From assembly GCA_003164925.1 (NCBI GenBank), contig PLRV01000027.1:1-64000 (forward strand): a stretch of DNA of 64,000 nucleotides, written 5' to 3'. The notes under the pieces are model-generated. The model searched no databases, was not told the origin of the DNA, and saw nothing but the letters and a program-made list of their open reading frames with translations. This DNA is from Caulobacteraceae bacterium (lineage in GTDB: Bacteria > Pseudomonadota > Alphaproteobacteria > Caulobacterales > Caulobacteraceae). Within the stretch, counting starts at the first letter, position 1; each line of letters begins with the position of its first letter. The position numbers and the translations under genes were made by a program. This document shows positions 55,163 to 63,795 of this stretch, one piece after another.

Positions 55163-57268
55163 TCAAGCGGCCGAAACGGAGGCGATGGCGGCCTGCTCGC
55201 GCAGACAGCGGCGCAGAACGGTGTAGAGCACGTCCAGTTGCACCGGCTTTGGCACATGGTCGACCATGCCGGCTTTCATGCATTGCGCGATATTATGCGG
55301 CAAGACATCGGCGCTGAGGGCGACGATGGGAACCGATCCCTTGAGCGATGGTAATTGGCGGATGGCGCGGGTGGCGGTCAGCCCGTCCATCCTGGGCATG
55401 TGCACATCCATCAGGATCACATCGTAGCCACCTCGCGCCGCGGCCTGGACGGCCTGCTCGCCATCCTCAGCCAGCTCCACCCGACAACCGAGCATTTCCA
55501 ACAACGCCTGGCCCAGTTGGCGATTCACTGGGTGATCGTCCACCAACAGCACCCGCGCGTTCAGCGGTCGCCGCTCGGCGGCGGCATCGGCCCGGCTATC
55601 GTTATCCTCCGTGTCCACGCGCTCCAGAGGCAGTTCGAACCAGAAAACCGAACCCATGTCGGGACGGCTGTCCACCCCGATATGACCGCCCATTCGGTCG
55701 ACCAAGCCCTTGCAGATGGCCAGGCCCAAGCCCGTACCGCCGAAGGTGCGGGCGATGGTGCCGTCGGCCTGCGAGAACCGGAGGAACAGGCGGGACTCGG
55801 CGGCAGGGTCGATGCCGATCCCGGTGTCCGTCACCTCAAAGCGTGCGCGGACAGGCCCGTCGCCGGCTTCGACCATGCGCACGGAAAGCCCCACCTTTCC
55901 TTCGCTGGTGAATTTGACGGCGTTATTCAATAGGTTGAGCAGAATCTGGCGCAGCCTGAGCGCGTCCGTCAGAAAGAAGCCTTCAGCCTCGGATGCGGCG
56001 GCGAAATCGATGAGGAGTCCTTTGGCCTCGGCTGTGGGGCCGACGATCTGAACCACCTCGCGGCAAGCCGCCAAGATGTTCACCCGCTCGTTTTCGAGCT
56101 CCACTTGGCCCGCCTCGACCTTGGAGAAGTCCAAGATGTCGTTCAGCAAGGCCATGAGGGATTCCCCGGCCTTGGCGATCATCTCGACCTTGCCCCGCAC
56201 GTCCGGAGACAGGGAGGCGTCGCGGGCGAGCACCGTGGTGAAGCCGAGGATGCTATTCATCGGCGTGCGCACTTCGTGACTCATGGTGGCCAGGAATTCG
56301 GTCTTGGCCTGGCTGGCGCGGGCCGCGCGACGACGCGCCGCCCGGGCCGATTGCGCGCGCTGCGCCAGAAGCTGGGTCAGCCGGCTCTGTTGGGCTAGGG
56401 CGAAACCCATCAAGGTCACGCCCAACAGCAGCGACACTACCGTAAGCTGGAAGAGCACGACGCGCTGATCGTAAGTCCATTCCGGATGCAAGGAGAACGG
56501 ACCGCCGCCCGTCGCGACTATGGGCATTCCCAGCAGACTGGCCATCATGGCCGACATGGCCGCGCCGCGCGGGCCAAGTCGCAGGGTTGCGAAAATCAGC
56601 GTGGGCCCAATGATCACCGCCGGAGGACCGGCCTGGCGGAACATCAAAGCCAACACCACAGCGACGCCGCCCAGGACCACCCAGGTCTCGCGCCAGGAGC
56701 GGTGCTGCGCCGGTAAAGGCGGTTGCAGCATCAGCAGCATGGCCGGAACGACCACAGCCATGCCCAACATGTGTGACAGCAGGCTCCGCTGGGGATTCCA
56801 ATTCAATCCGGGATGGATGAGCATGGTGGTTATCGCAAAGCCCGCCGAGGCGGCCACGCAGACACAGACCACGGCCAGCAGCTGCAGGCGAATAAACCCT
56901 GCGGGGGACCGCAGCAGGCCGCGGGGTCCCAAGGCGACCGGAAGCATGAGGCAGGAGCCGATCGCCTCGGCGGCGTCCCATACCGCATAGGGCAGGGCGT
57001 CCTGCGCGTTCTTGCCCGACAGGACCATGAGGCCCGCTCGGAAGATGAAGCACGCCGCGGCAACGCCCCAGCGGGCCTTGCCCTTCAGGATGAACAGCGC
57101 AGCGGCCAGAAAGCCACTGCAGGGCCAGAGGCCGATGGATGATGGGTGTGTTTGACTGAAGCGGGCCACGCCCCAGATGCTCAAGGCGTAGGCGCTCAGC
57201 AGCACTCCGACACCGAACTGTCGACGGGGCCAAACGCCCAACTTCATTCCCACACTCCAGCGCCCCAT
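55163..57268 (-). CDS. hybrid sensor histidine kinase with MASE1-like membrane sensor
   Basis: The 701-residue protein has about eight N-terminal membrane segments (about 18-295) resembling a MASE1 sensor, with PSSIGLWPCSGFLAAALF. A HisKA domain has His331 in ATMSHEVRTPMNSILGF, an HATPase_c domain has NAVKFTSEG and GTGLGLAICKGLV, and a C-terminal receiver has phospho-acceptor Asp621 in VILMDVHMPRMDGL. No obvious partner is adjacent, so the phosphate must pass on through a separate Hpt protein or regulator. The signal is unknown. Confidence 0.93.
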   Translation of the reverse strand: MGRWSVGMKLGVWPRRQFGVGVLLSAYALSIWGVARFSQTHPSSIGLWPCSGFLAAALFILKGKARWGVAAACFIFRAGLMVLSGKNAQDALPYAVWDAAEAIGSCLMLPVALGPRGLLRSPAGFIRLQLLAVVCVCVAASAGFAITTMLIHPGLNWNPQRSLLSHMLGMAVVVPAMLLMLQPPLPAQHRSWRETWVVLGGVAVVLALMFRQAGPPAVIIGPTLIFATLRLGPRGAAMSAMMASLLGMPIVATGGGPFSLHPEWTYDQRVVLFQLTVVSLLLGVTLMGFALAQQSRLTQLLAQRAQSARAARRRAARASQAKTEFLATMSHEVRTPMNSILGFTTVLARDASLSPDVRGKVEMIAKAGESLMALLNDILDFSKVEAGQVELENERVNILAACREVVQIVGPTAEAKGLLIDFAAASEAEGFFLTDALRLRQILLNLLNNAVKFTSEGKVGLSVRMVEAGDGPVRARFEVTDTGIGIDPAAESRLFLRFSQADGTIARTFGGTGLGLAICKGLVDRMGGHIGVDSRPDMGSVFWFELPLERVDTEDNDSRADAAAERRPLNARVLLVDDHPVNRQLGQALLEMLGCRVELAEDGEQAVQAAARGGYDVILMDVHMPRMDGLTATRAIRQLPSLKGSVPIVALSADVLPHNIAQCMKAGMVDHVPKPVQLDVLYTVLRRCLREQAAIASVSAA

Positions 57269-57324
57269 GTTAGAGTTCAGATTGGGACAGTAATCTTAAG
57301 GTCGCGTTTCAATACGCTGTTGCC

Positions 57325-57429
57325 TGGAGCATGATGGGTTTAGACGGAGTCGTCTGAAGGCCCGATCGCGCGCCGGATCCGAAAATGCGGAGCCTGATTC
57401 AGGCTTCGAGATGAAGCCACAGGGCTCTA
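57325..57429. repeat. palindromic intergenic repeat, degenerate copy 4
   Basis: GGAGCATGATGGGTTTAGAC near 57326-57345 matches module 1 of the family, but its right arm has diverged. Module 2 is clearer: GGAGCCTGATTC, then AGGCTTC (57401-57407) paired with GAAGCC (57413-57418), then GGGCTCTA. It ends 18 bases before the MBL gene. Confidence 0.7.
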
Positions 57430-57446
57430 AGAACGAAAGTTGACCG

Positions 57447-58151
57447 TTGCAGGGTCCATCTGACCAATCCACTGCCCTGGTCTCGGCTTTCATTGCTCCA
57501 GTGACGCCGTTCCAGCAGAACTGCACCGTGGTCTGGTGCGTCAAGTCGAAGAAGGCCGCCGTGATCGACCCGGGCGGCGAGGTTAACCGCCTGCTCGACG
57601 CCGTCGCCCAGCGAGGGCTGACGCTGGAGAAGATTTGGATCACCCACGGCCATGCCGATCACGCCGGCGGCGCCGATGCGCTGCGCGAGGCGAGCGGAGC
57701 GCCCATTGAAGGGCCCCATCCGGACGACCAGTTCTGGATCGACCAGATTCCCGCCGCAGCGGAAACCTGGGGCCTGACAGGCGCTCGGGCCTTCAGCCCG
57801 GACAGATGGCTAGCCGATGGCGACAAGGTCCAGGTGGGCGACGTCGCCTTTGAAGTGCTGCACTGTCCTGGCCATACGCCCGGCCACGTGGTGTTTTTTC
57901 AGCGGCTCTCGCGTTTCGCCCAAGTCGGCGATGTCCTGTTCAAGAATTCCATCGGGCGCACGGACTTTCCCCGGGGCGATCATGCTCAGCTGATCGCTTC
58001 CATTACGGACAAACTCTGGCCTTTGGGGGCCGACGTGAGCTTTGTGCCCGGTCACGGCCCGATGTCGAGTTTCGGGGCCGAGCGCGCCTCCAATCCCTTT
58101 GTTTCGGACAGCGTCCTTGCGCGCTCGGGATGGAGCGCCCGACAAATTTGA
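57447..58151 (+). CDS. metallo-beta-lactamase-fold hydrolase (glyoxalase II-like)
   Basis: The 234-residue protein has the HxHxDH metal motif THGHADHAGG (His67, His69, Asp71, His72), a second His in HCPGHTPGHVVFF, Asp in VGDVLF, and His in FVPGHGP, so a two-metal active site is complete. Family members hydrolyse thioesters such as S-lactoylglutathione; the substrate here is not fixed. The only plausible start is TTG at 57447, so the exact N-terminus is uncertain. Confidence 0.9.
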   Translation: MQGPSDQSTALVSAFIAPVTPFQQNCTVVWCVKSKKAAVIDPGGEVNRLLDAVAQRGLTLEKIWITHGHADHAGGADALREASGAPIEGPHPDDQFWIDQIPAAAETWGLTGARAFSPDRWLADGDKVQVGDVAFEVLHCPGHTPGHVVFFQRLSRFAQVGDVLFKNSIGRTDFPRGDHAQLIASITDKLWPLGADVSFVPGHGPMSSFGAERASNPFVSDSVLARSGWSARQI

Positions 58152-58209
58152 ACCGACATGTTGCAAAATCGAAATCTGAAGGCGTCAGTGGTTTGAAACA
58201 AACCGTCTC

Positions 58210-58947
58210 ATGGATGCTGAATTGAACCCAAAGTCGCCCGCAGGGGCCAGGATACTGATGGTCGACGACGACCCGGGGATCCGCGACGTCGTCTCTGAAT
58301 TTCTGACTCGCCATGGGTATACGGTGGAAACCGCCGCCGACGCCGCCGGCATGGAAAGGGCGCTGACGAAGGGCGATGTGGACCTGATGGTCCTGGACGT
58401 CATGCTGCCGGGCGAGGACGGCCTGTCCATTTGCCGGCGGATGGCGGGCGGGGGCCCGGCCATCATCATGCTGAGCGCCATGGGCGAGGACACAGACCGA
58501 ATTGTCGGTCTGGAAATCGGCGCGGACGACTATCTCGCCAAGCCCTGCAATCCGCGCGAGTTGCTGGCGCGTATCCGCGCCGTTCTGCGTCGACGCCAGG
58601 AGCCGCGCCCCTCCGAGGAGCGCCGGGGCGGCATATTGGAGTTCGCCGGCTGGCGACTGGATTTGGTGCGGCGTGAGTTGCGCAGCCCCGATAGCGTGGT
58701 GATCAACCTGTCCAGCGGCGAATTCTCGCTGCTGCGCGCCTTGGTGGAGCGGCCTCAGCGGGTGCTCACCCGCGACCAGTTGCTCGACTTCGCGCGCGGT
58801 CCGGACACGGAGGCCTATGACCGGGCCATCGACGTCCAGATCAGCCGCCTTCGCAAGAAGCTCGACGACGGGAACGGGGGCCAGGAACTGATCCGCACCA
58901 TCCGCAACGAGGGCTATATGTTCAGAGCGAAGGTGACCGGCGCATGA
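58210..58947 (+). CDS. OmpR-family response regulator
   Basis: The 245-residue protein has a receiver with phospho-acceptor Asp63 (MVLDVMLPGEDGL) and a conserved Lys in DYLAKPCNPREL, followed by an OmpR winged-helix domain with FSLLRALVERPQRVLTRDQLL and AIDVQISRLRKKL (about 205-217). It overlaps the sensor kinase by four bases (ATGA) and forms its partner. The target genes are unknown. Confidence 0.95.
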   Translation: MDAELNPKSPAGARILMVDDDPGIRDVVSEFLTRHGYTVETAADAAGMERALTKGDVDLMVLDVMLPGEDGLSICRRMAGGGPAIIMLSAMGEDTDRIVGLEIGADDYLAKPCNPRELLARIRAVLRRRQEPRPSEERRGGILEFAGWRLDLVRRELRSPDSVVINLSSGEFSLLRALVERPQRVLTRDQLLDFARGPDTEAYDRAIDVQISRLRKKLDDGNGGQELIRTIRNEGYMFRAKVTGA

Positions 58948-60293
58948 GGCCGATGCCAGGCCCGCTCACAGGCACCTTGTTCGCCCGCGTTCTGGGCATG
59001 ACCCTGCTCGTGCTGTGGCTGGCGGAGGCTATCGATGTGGTCGTTTTGTTCACCCTGCCGCCGCCCACGCCGGTATTCTTCACCCTGACCGAGGTTGAAC
59101 AGGCCCTGCACAAGGGACCGCAAGCCTTCAGGCCGGGAGACCCGCTGGTGGTCAAGCAGGTCGCGGCGCCTCGGTTCAATGATGACGACCGGCTGGCGTT
59201 CGGCCGGTTTCGCGCAAGCCTCGCGCACGACCTGGGCGTCAACCCTGACATGGTGGTCATCACCACCCCGATCCTGCCCACCGACCGCTACGCCTATCGG
59301 GCCATGCGCGACCTGCGCGGCGGCCGCACGCGTATCAACCCTGCGGGACAGCAGGGCGTGCTGCTTGCGCCGTTCCGTCTGTATTTTCAGCGAACGGACG
59401 GTCGGTGGCTGGAAGTTCTGCCGCCGCTCAGGGCCTTTATGGAGCCGTGGCAACAGCGCGTGTTGCTGTATTTCGGCCTGAGCTTCCTGGCTGTGGCTCC
59501 CTTGAGCTATCTGTTCGCCCGCCGCCTCGCCTCGCCCTTCACGCTATTCGCGGCGGCGGCCGAGCGCCTGGGCCGCGATCCGCGCTCACCGCCCCTGCAG
59601 GTGCGGGGCGGGGCCGAAATTCGCATGGCGACGACCGCCTTCAACGAGATGCAGGAACGCTTGCGGCGCTACGTCGAGGATCGAACCACCATGGTCGGAG
59701 CCATTGCTCACGATCTGCGCACCCCCCTCACCCGCCTCCGCTTCCGGGTCGAAGCCGCGCCGGAGGAAACACGCGAGAAGATGACGGCCGACATCGACCA
59801 GATGGAAGCCATGATCGCGGCGACGCTCGCCTTCGTGCGCGATACCGCTACGGAGCCCAAGCGCGACAAGCTGGAGCTGTCCTCGCTCCTGGAAAGCGTC
59901 ACAGACGACATGGCCGAGACCGGCGCCCGGGTCACCGTGGAAAAAGCGGAACGGGTCGTCATCAGCGCGGATTCTCTGGCCCTGCGACGGCTGTTCGCCA
60001 ACCTCATGGAGAACGCCGTGAAATTCGGCGGCGCCGCCCGCGCCACCTTGACCGTCAAGGATGACGCCGCCATCGTCGAGATTGAGGATGACGGCCCCGG
60101 CGTACCGGAAATCGAGTTGGAACGGGTGTTCGCGCCCTTCTATAGACGCGAACCGTCGCGCAACCGCACCACCGGCGGCATAGGTCTGGGTCTATCCGTC
60201 GCCCGATCCATCGCCCGCAGCCACGGCGGTGATCTGGTTCTGGAGAACCGTCCCGGCGGCGGGCTTATCGCGCGGACCACCTTGCCGATCTGA
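58944..60293 (+). CDS. EnvZ-like sensor histidine kinase
   Basis: The 449-residue protein has two membrane segments (about 12-35 and 173-194) around a periplasmic domain, a HAMP-like linker (RRLASPFTLFAAAAERLG), HisKA with His256 in GAIAHDLRTPLTRLRF, and an HATPase_c domain with MENAVKFGG, DDGPGVP and GIGLGLSVARSIARSHGG. It is translated with the OmpR-like regulator upstream and resembles EnvZ in layout. The stimulus is unknown. Confidence 0.95.
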   Translation: MRPMPGPLTGTLFARVLGMTLLVLWLAEAIDVVVLFTLPPPTPVFFTLTEVEQALHKGPQAFRPGDPLVVKQVAAPRFNDDDRLAFGRFRASLAHDLGVNPDMVVITTPILPTDRYAYRAMRDLRGGRTRINPAGQQGVLLAPFRLYFQRTDGRWLEVLPPLRAFMEPWQQRVLLYFGLSFLAVAPLSYLFARRLASPFTLFAAAAERLGRDPRSPPLQVRGGAEIRMATTAFNEMQERLRRYVEDRTTMVGAIAHDLRTPLTRLRFRVEAAPEETREKMTADIDQMEAMIAATLAFVRDTATEPKRDKLELSSLLESVTDDMAETGARVTVEKAERVVISADSLALRRLFANLMENAVKFGGAARATLTVKDDAAIVEIEDDGPGVPEIELERVFAPFYRREPSRNRTTGGIGLGLSVARSIARSHGGDLVLENRPGGGLIARTTLPI

Positions 60294-60379
60294 CCCGACC
60301 TCGCACGCCTTTTGAAGGCGACAGGCGCGCCCGAACCGTATAGTCAGGCTCAAGTAATCGGTGTGTAGGGAGTTCGGGC

Positions 60380-60772
60380 GTGGGCAAGGACGGCAACGGC
60401 GCGCCCAAGGTCCTGCTCGTCGAAGACGAAGCCCTCGTGGCCATGGTAGCCGACGAAAACCTGCGCATCATGGGCTTTGACCCTATCGTCGCCTCCACCG
60501 CGGGCGAGGCTCTCGACGCTTTTGCTCAAGGCGGGCCTCTGTCCTTGGCCATTATTGATGTCGGCCTGCCCGACATGCGTGGAGACGTCTTGGCGCGGCG
60601 TCTGCGCGATACGGCTCCGTCCCTGCCCATACTCCTGGCGAGCGGTTACGACAGCGCCGAACTTCGGAGCGCCTTCGCGAACGACAGTTTCGTACGGGTT
60701 CTGGCCAAGCCTTATTCGGAACGTCAACTGCGCGACGTCTTGACCGAACTGCGCCTGACCATCGACGGCTAA
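60380..60772 (+). CDS. receiver-only response regulator
   Basis: The 130-residue protein is a single receiver domain: VLLVEDEALVA at 11-21, phospho-acceptor Asp60 in AIIDVGLPDMRGD, and Lys in VLAKPYSERQL. There is no output domain, so it should act as a phosphorelay intermediate or by protein contact. It begins with GTG at 60380, 86 bases after the EnvZ-like kinase, and may be co-transcribed with it. Confidence 0.9.
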   Translation: MGKDGNGAPKVLLVEDEALVAMVADENLRIMGFDPIVASTAGEALDAFAQGGPLSLAIIDVGLPDMRGDVLARRLRDTAPSLPILLASGYDSAELRSAFANDSFVRVLAKPYSERQLRDVLTELRLTIDG

Positions 60773-60934
60773 CCCCCGGAAAGGGCCGTTTGGGCCCATC
60801 GCATCCGATCCCCCAGAAACTTTGGCGTATCTTTCGAGAACCGCTCGGCGGTTGGGGAGTTTATGGCCAAGGATGATGCGGGTCCGCCAGCAGACGCAGG
60901 CGGCCTTGCCCCGTATCGGCGTAAGGAGCCAAGC

Positions 60935-61153
60935 ATGCCTGAATCGCAAAACAGCAAGAGCCCGACGCGTCGGGGCTTCGCAGCGATGGACAAGGAGCGT
61001 CAACGCGAGATCGCTCGCAAAGGCGGCGCCAGCGTCCCAGATGAGAAGCGGAGCTTTTCACAGGACCGCGATCTGGCAGCGGCGGCTGGCCGCAAGGGCG
61101 GCGAGGCTTCCCATGGCGGCGGCCGCACCAGCCAAAGCACTCGGCCCGCGTAA
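60935..61153 (+). CDS. KGG-motif stress-related small protein
   Basis: The 72-residue, charged, probably disordered protein has the KGG pattern: RRGFAAMDKERQREIARKGGASVPDEKRSFSQDRDLAAAAGRKGGEASHGG. This matches the YciG/con-10-like stress-induced family. The ATG at 60935 follows AAGGAG with a seven-base gap, so I prefer it to an ATG 24 codons upstream. Function is unknown; members are often stationary-phase induced. Confidence 0.85.
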   Translation: MPESQNSKSPTRRGFAAMDKERQREIARKGGASVPDEKRSFSQDRDLAAAAGRKGGEASHGGGRTSQSTRPA

Positions 61154-61192
61154 CGCCCTGAAGGCCCCGGCCTGCAAAGCGCGGGCTGGGGG

Positions 61193-61348
61193 CTAGTGTG
61201 CTGGATCTGAAGTTCGCCTGCACATTGGGTAAGCCTCAGAGCGAACTTCAGATTCAAAAAAGCACATCAGAATCATATAGTTATAGTGTTGTTGTAGATT
61301 CAGAAATTCGCTCTGCGCTGTCCACAAGCCGGGGCGAGTTTCTGAATC
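61193..61348. repeat. palindromic repeat, type C (two hairpins)
   Basis: CTAGTGTGCTGGATCTGAAG begins the element. ATCTGAAGTTCGC (61205-61217) pairs exactly with GCGAACTTCAGAT (61241-61253). A second pair, GATTCAGAAA (61297-61306) with TTTCTGAATC (61339-61348), follows after an AT-rich stretch. It lies in the 277-base gap between the KGG gene and the exported methyltransferase-like gene. Confidence 0.8.
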
Positions 61349-61430
61349 GCCACATTAGGGCTCTATTGCGGAAAAGCTCGCGAACGAGCAGATAAACGCG
61401 CCGCGTAATATCGCAATCGGGGGGAAGCCC

Positions 61431-62195
61431 ATGTCCAGGAACTTGGTCACATACTTTGTCACGTCCGCGCTTGCCGCCGGCGCGCTTTGCGCCAGCGCCT
61501 TGGCCGTTAGCGCCCAGACCATCACCCCCGCCATCACCGCCGCCGTGGCCAATCCTGACCGGCCCGAAGCGGACACCAAGCGCGACGCCAGCCGCCATCC
61601 GGCGGAGTTGATTGCCTTTGCGGGCGTAAAGCCGGGCCAGACGGTGGTGGAGTTCTCCCCTGGCGGCGGCTATTTCACGCGCATTCTGGCCAAGACTGTC
61701 GGACCCCAAGGCCACGTCTACGCTGTCTATATGGCCAATGGCGGAGATCGTTTCTCCAAGGGCGCCCACGACGTCGCCGCGGCCAATGCGAACGTGACGG
61801 CGGTTCCGCAGACCGGCTCCAGCTTCTCGACGCCGGAAAAGGCCGATGTCGCCTGGGTCAGCGACAACTATCACGACTATTTCAACGCGATGTACAGCGG
61901 TGGAATGGACCTGGCCGCGTTCGACAAGGCGATCTTCGACGCCCTGAAGCCAGGCGGGGTGTTCATCGACGAGGACTACGAAACCGCCCCCGGCGCCGGC
62001 GCGACCCAGACCGGAACCCTGCACCGCCTGGAGTCATCCGTGGTGAAGGCGCGCATGGCGGCGGCGGGCTTCGTGCTCGACGGGGAAAGCAAGGTCCTGG
62101 CCAATCCGAAGGATGATCACACCCTGAAGGTGTTCGATCCCGCGATCCGCGGGCAGGCCGACCAGTACGTGCTGCGTTTTCGCAAACCGGGATAG
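61431..62195 (+). CDS. exported class I methyltransferase-like protein
   Basis: The 254-residue protein has a signal peptide (residues 1-28, cleavage near VSAQ) and then a SAM-methyltransferase-like fold with motif I TVVEFSPGGGYFTRILA (about residues 65-81) and a second motif DALKPGGVFIDEDYE. A methyltransferase outside the cytoplasm would lack a normal SAM supply, so it may bind another ligand or be inactive. I recognise the family as a predicted exported methyltransferase but no substrate. It stands alone after the type C repeat. Confidence 0.8.
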   Translation: MSRNLVTYFVTSALAAGALCASALAVSAQTITPAITAAVANPDRPEADTKRDASRHPAELIAFAGVKPGQTVVEFSPGGGYFTRILAKTVGPQGHVYAVYMANGGDRFSKGAHDVAAANANVTAVPQTGSSFSTPEKADVAWVSDNYHDYFNAMYSGGMDLAAFDKAIFDALKPGGVFIDEDYETAPGAGATQTGTLHRLESSVVKARMAAAGFVLDGESKVLANPKDDHTLKVFDPAIRGQADQYVLRFRKPG

Positions 62196-62204
62196 TCCGG
62201 GGCC

Positions 62205-62310
62205 GAGCGCGCGATGGGGTTCAGGCGCAATCGCCTAAACGCCGAATCGTGCTTTGGATTCAGATCTATAGCGCCTGATTCAGGTTTCAGGATGAAGCCA
62301 TCAGGCTCAA
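62205..62310. repeat. palindromic intergenic repeat, degenerate copy 5
   Basis: GAGCGCGCGATGGGGTTCAG begins module 1, with TTCAGGCG ... CGCCTAAA as the inner hairpin (about 62221-62239), then GAATCGTGCTTTGG. Module 2 is GCGCCTGATTCAGGTTTC ... GAAGCCATCAGGCTCA. It lies between the exported methyltransferase-like gene and the TPM gene; the TPM stop codon is two bases beyond. Confidence 0.75.
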
Positions 62311-62311
62311 G

Positions 62312-62986
62312 CTAGATCTCCAACACGCCGTCGGCCAGGTGATGCGCGTGTCCGTCCGTGGGGAAATGTTCCGCCAGCAGCGCGCCGCACAGCGCCACGG
62401 CATCGATGAAGCCCGCCGCGGGTTCGCCTCGGCGCACGCCGGCCTGCACCGCCGCCACCGCCGCGGCCCAGGCCTTGTCGCCAACCTTGGCGTGGATGGC
62501 CTCATCGCCCACCACCGTCACCATCCGATCCTCCAGGGAGGCGAAAATCACCACGGCCGCGCCGATCTGCGATCCCAGGAGGCGCGTGGCCATGAGCTGG
62601 GCGAAGGCCGCCTGCCGCACCCGCCTGTGCTTGAGAATGGCGGGGGTAAGCGCCAGCTTGACCGGGCGAAACGCCGCGATGGCCAAGGCGACCGCGGCGA
62701 AGATGACGATCTGGGCCAGGGCGTAGCCGCCCAAAGCGAAAGGAGCCGCGCGCTCTGCTCCGCTTAGAGAGCTCTCCCACATCGAGCCGGCGCCCAAGGT
62801 CAGGCGCGCGCCCAGGGCTAGGGCCACGGGCGGGAGCAGGAGGGCGGCCGCTGCGGCCCAGGCCAAGGGCGTCTCCCGGTAGTTGGAAACCCTGTGGGCC
62901 AGCACGCAGAGAATCTCGCCGGAGGTGCGAACTTCCGCGTCGGCCACGGCGACGGCGATAGCGTCATGATCGGCCTTGCTCAGCAT
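62312..62986 (-). CDS. TPM-domain membrane protein
   Basis: The 224-residue protein begins with a TPM-like region (about 7-31), is followed by two or three membrane segments (about 42-62, 82-107), and has a C-terminal part with ASLEDRMVTVVGDEAIHAKVGDKAWAAAVAAVQAGV, which matches TPM-domain proteins of the YgcG group. Its ATG overlaps the upstream TPM stop by one base (TAATG). The function of this family is unknown; it travels with LemA. Confidence 0.85.
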   Translation of the reverse strand: MLSKADHDAIAVAVADAEVRTSGEILCVLAHRVSNYRETPLAWAAAAALLLPPVALALGARLTLGAGSMWESSLSGAERAAPFALGGYALAQIVIFAAVALAIAAFRPVKLALTPAILKHRRVRQAAFAQLMATRLLGSQIGAAVVIFASLEDRMVTVVGDEAIHAKVGDKAWAAAVAAVQAGVRRGEPAAGFIDAVALCGALLAEHFPTDGHAHHLADGVLEI

Positions 62987-63795
62987 TACCAGCTCCCTGA
63001 AGCCCCGCCGCCGCCAAACGATCCGCCGCCGCCGCCGGAGAAACCGCCACCGCCACCGCCAAAATCATCGTCCCGATAGGAACCGCCGCCGCCCATTCCG
63101 CCGAGGAATAGGAGCGGGAATATCCAGCCTAGGCCACCGCGCCCGCCGCCCAGCACCGCGCCCACCGCCCAAAAGACGATGAAGCCGAGCATGAGCAGGA
63201 CGATGGGGCTGTTGCCCAGCCGCGCCGACGGCGAGGCTCCCGATTGAGCCGCCTGCTCCGCTTGGGCGGCCTTGGCCTCCGCCGTCGAGGGATCAAGGCT
63301 GAGCTGATCGACCAGCGCCTGCGTGCCGTCCACCACCCCGCCCTGAATGTCCCCGGCGCGGAATTTGGGGATGACCTTTTCCTGCAGAATCAGATTGCTC
63401 AAGGCGTCGGTGAGAATGGGCTCCAGCCCATAGCCAACCTCGATGCGCACCTTGTGCTCATTGGGGGCGACAATCAGCAGAACCCCGTTATTGAGTCCCT
63501 TCTGACCCAGGCCCCAGGTTCGTCCGAGCTGGTAACCGTAGTCGGCGATGTCATCGCCTTGCAAAGACGCCAGCGTAACCACCACGAGCTGCCGACTGGT
63601 CTTGGCTTCCAACGCGCCCAGTTGAGCGGTCAGCTGAGCCTGGACCTCAGGCGACAGGATGTGGGCCTGGTCCACCACCCGGCCGGTCAGGGCCGGAAAG
63701 GTCAGCGCCGCCCGCGCGGGCGCCCCGGCAAGGCAAAGCGCCACGGCCAGGATGAAACTCGCGATCAGGCCGACGGGGCGGCGCGCAAAACGCAT
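62986..63795 (-). CDS. TPM-domain YgcG-family exported membrane protein
   Basis: The 269-residue protein has a signal peptide (cleavage near ARAA), a TPM domain (about 30-165) with VVDQAHILSPE, SRQLVVVTL, GLGQKGLNNGVLLIVAPNEHKVRIEVGYGLEPILTD, a C-terminal membrane segment, and a Gly/Ser-rich tail ending FGGGGASGSW. This is the YgcG layout. It overlaps the next TPM gene by one base and the lemA stop by one base, forming a lemA-TPM-TPM operon. Confidence 0.92.
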   Translation of the reverse strand: MRFARRPVGLIASFILAVALCLAGAPARAALTFPALTGRVVDQAHILSPEVQAQLTAQLGALEAKTSRQLVVVTLASLQGDDIADYGYQLGRTWGLGQKGLNNGVLLIVAPNEHKVRIEVGYGLEPILTDALSNLILQEKVIPKFRAGDIQGGVVDGTQALVDQLSLDPSTAEAKAAQAEQAAQSGASPSARLGNSPIVLLMLGFIVFWAVGAVLGGGRGGLGWIFPLLFLGGMGGGGSYRDDDFGGGGGGFSGGGGGSFGGGGASGSW

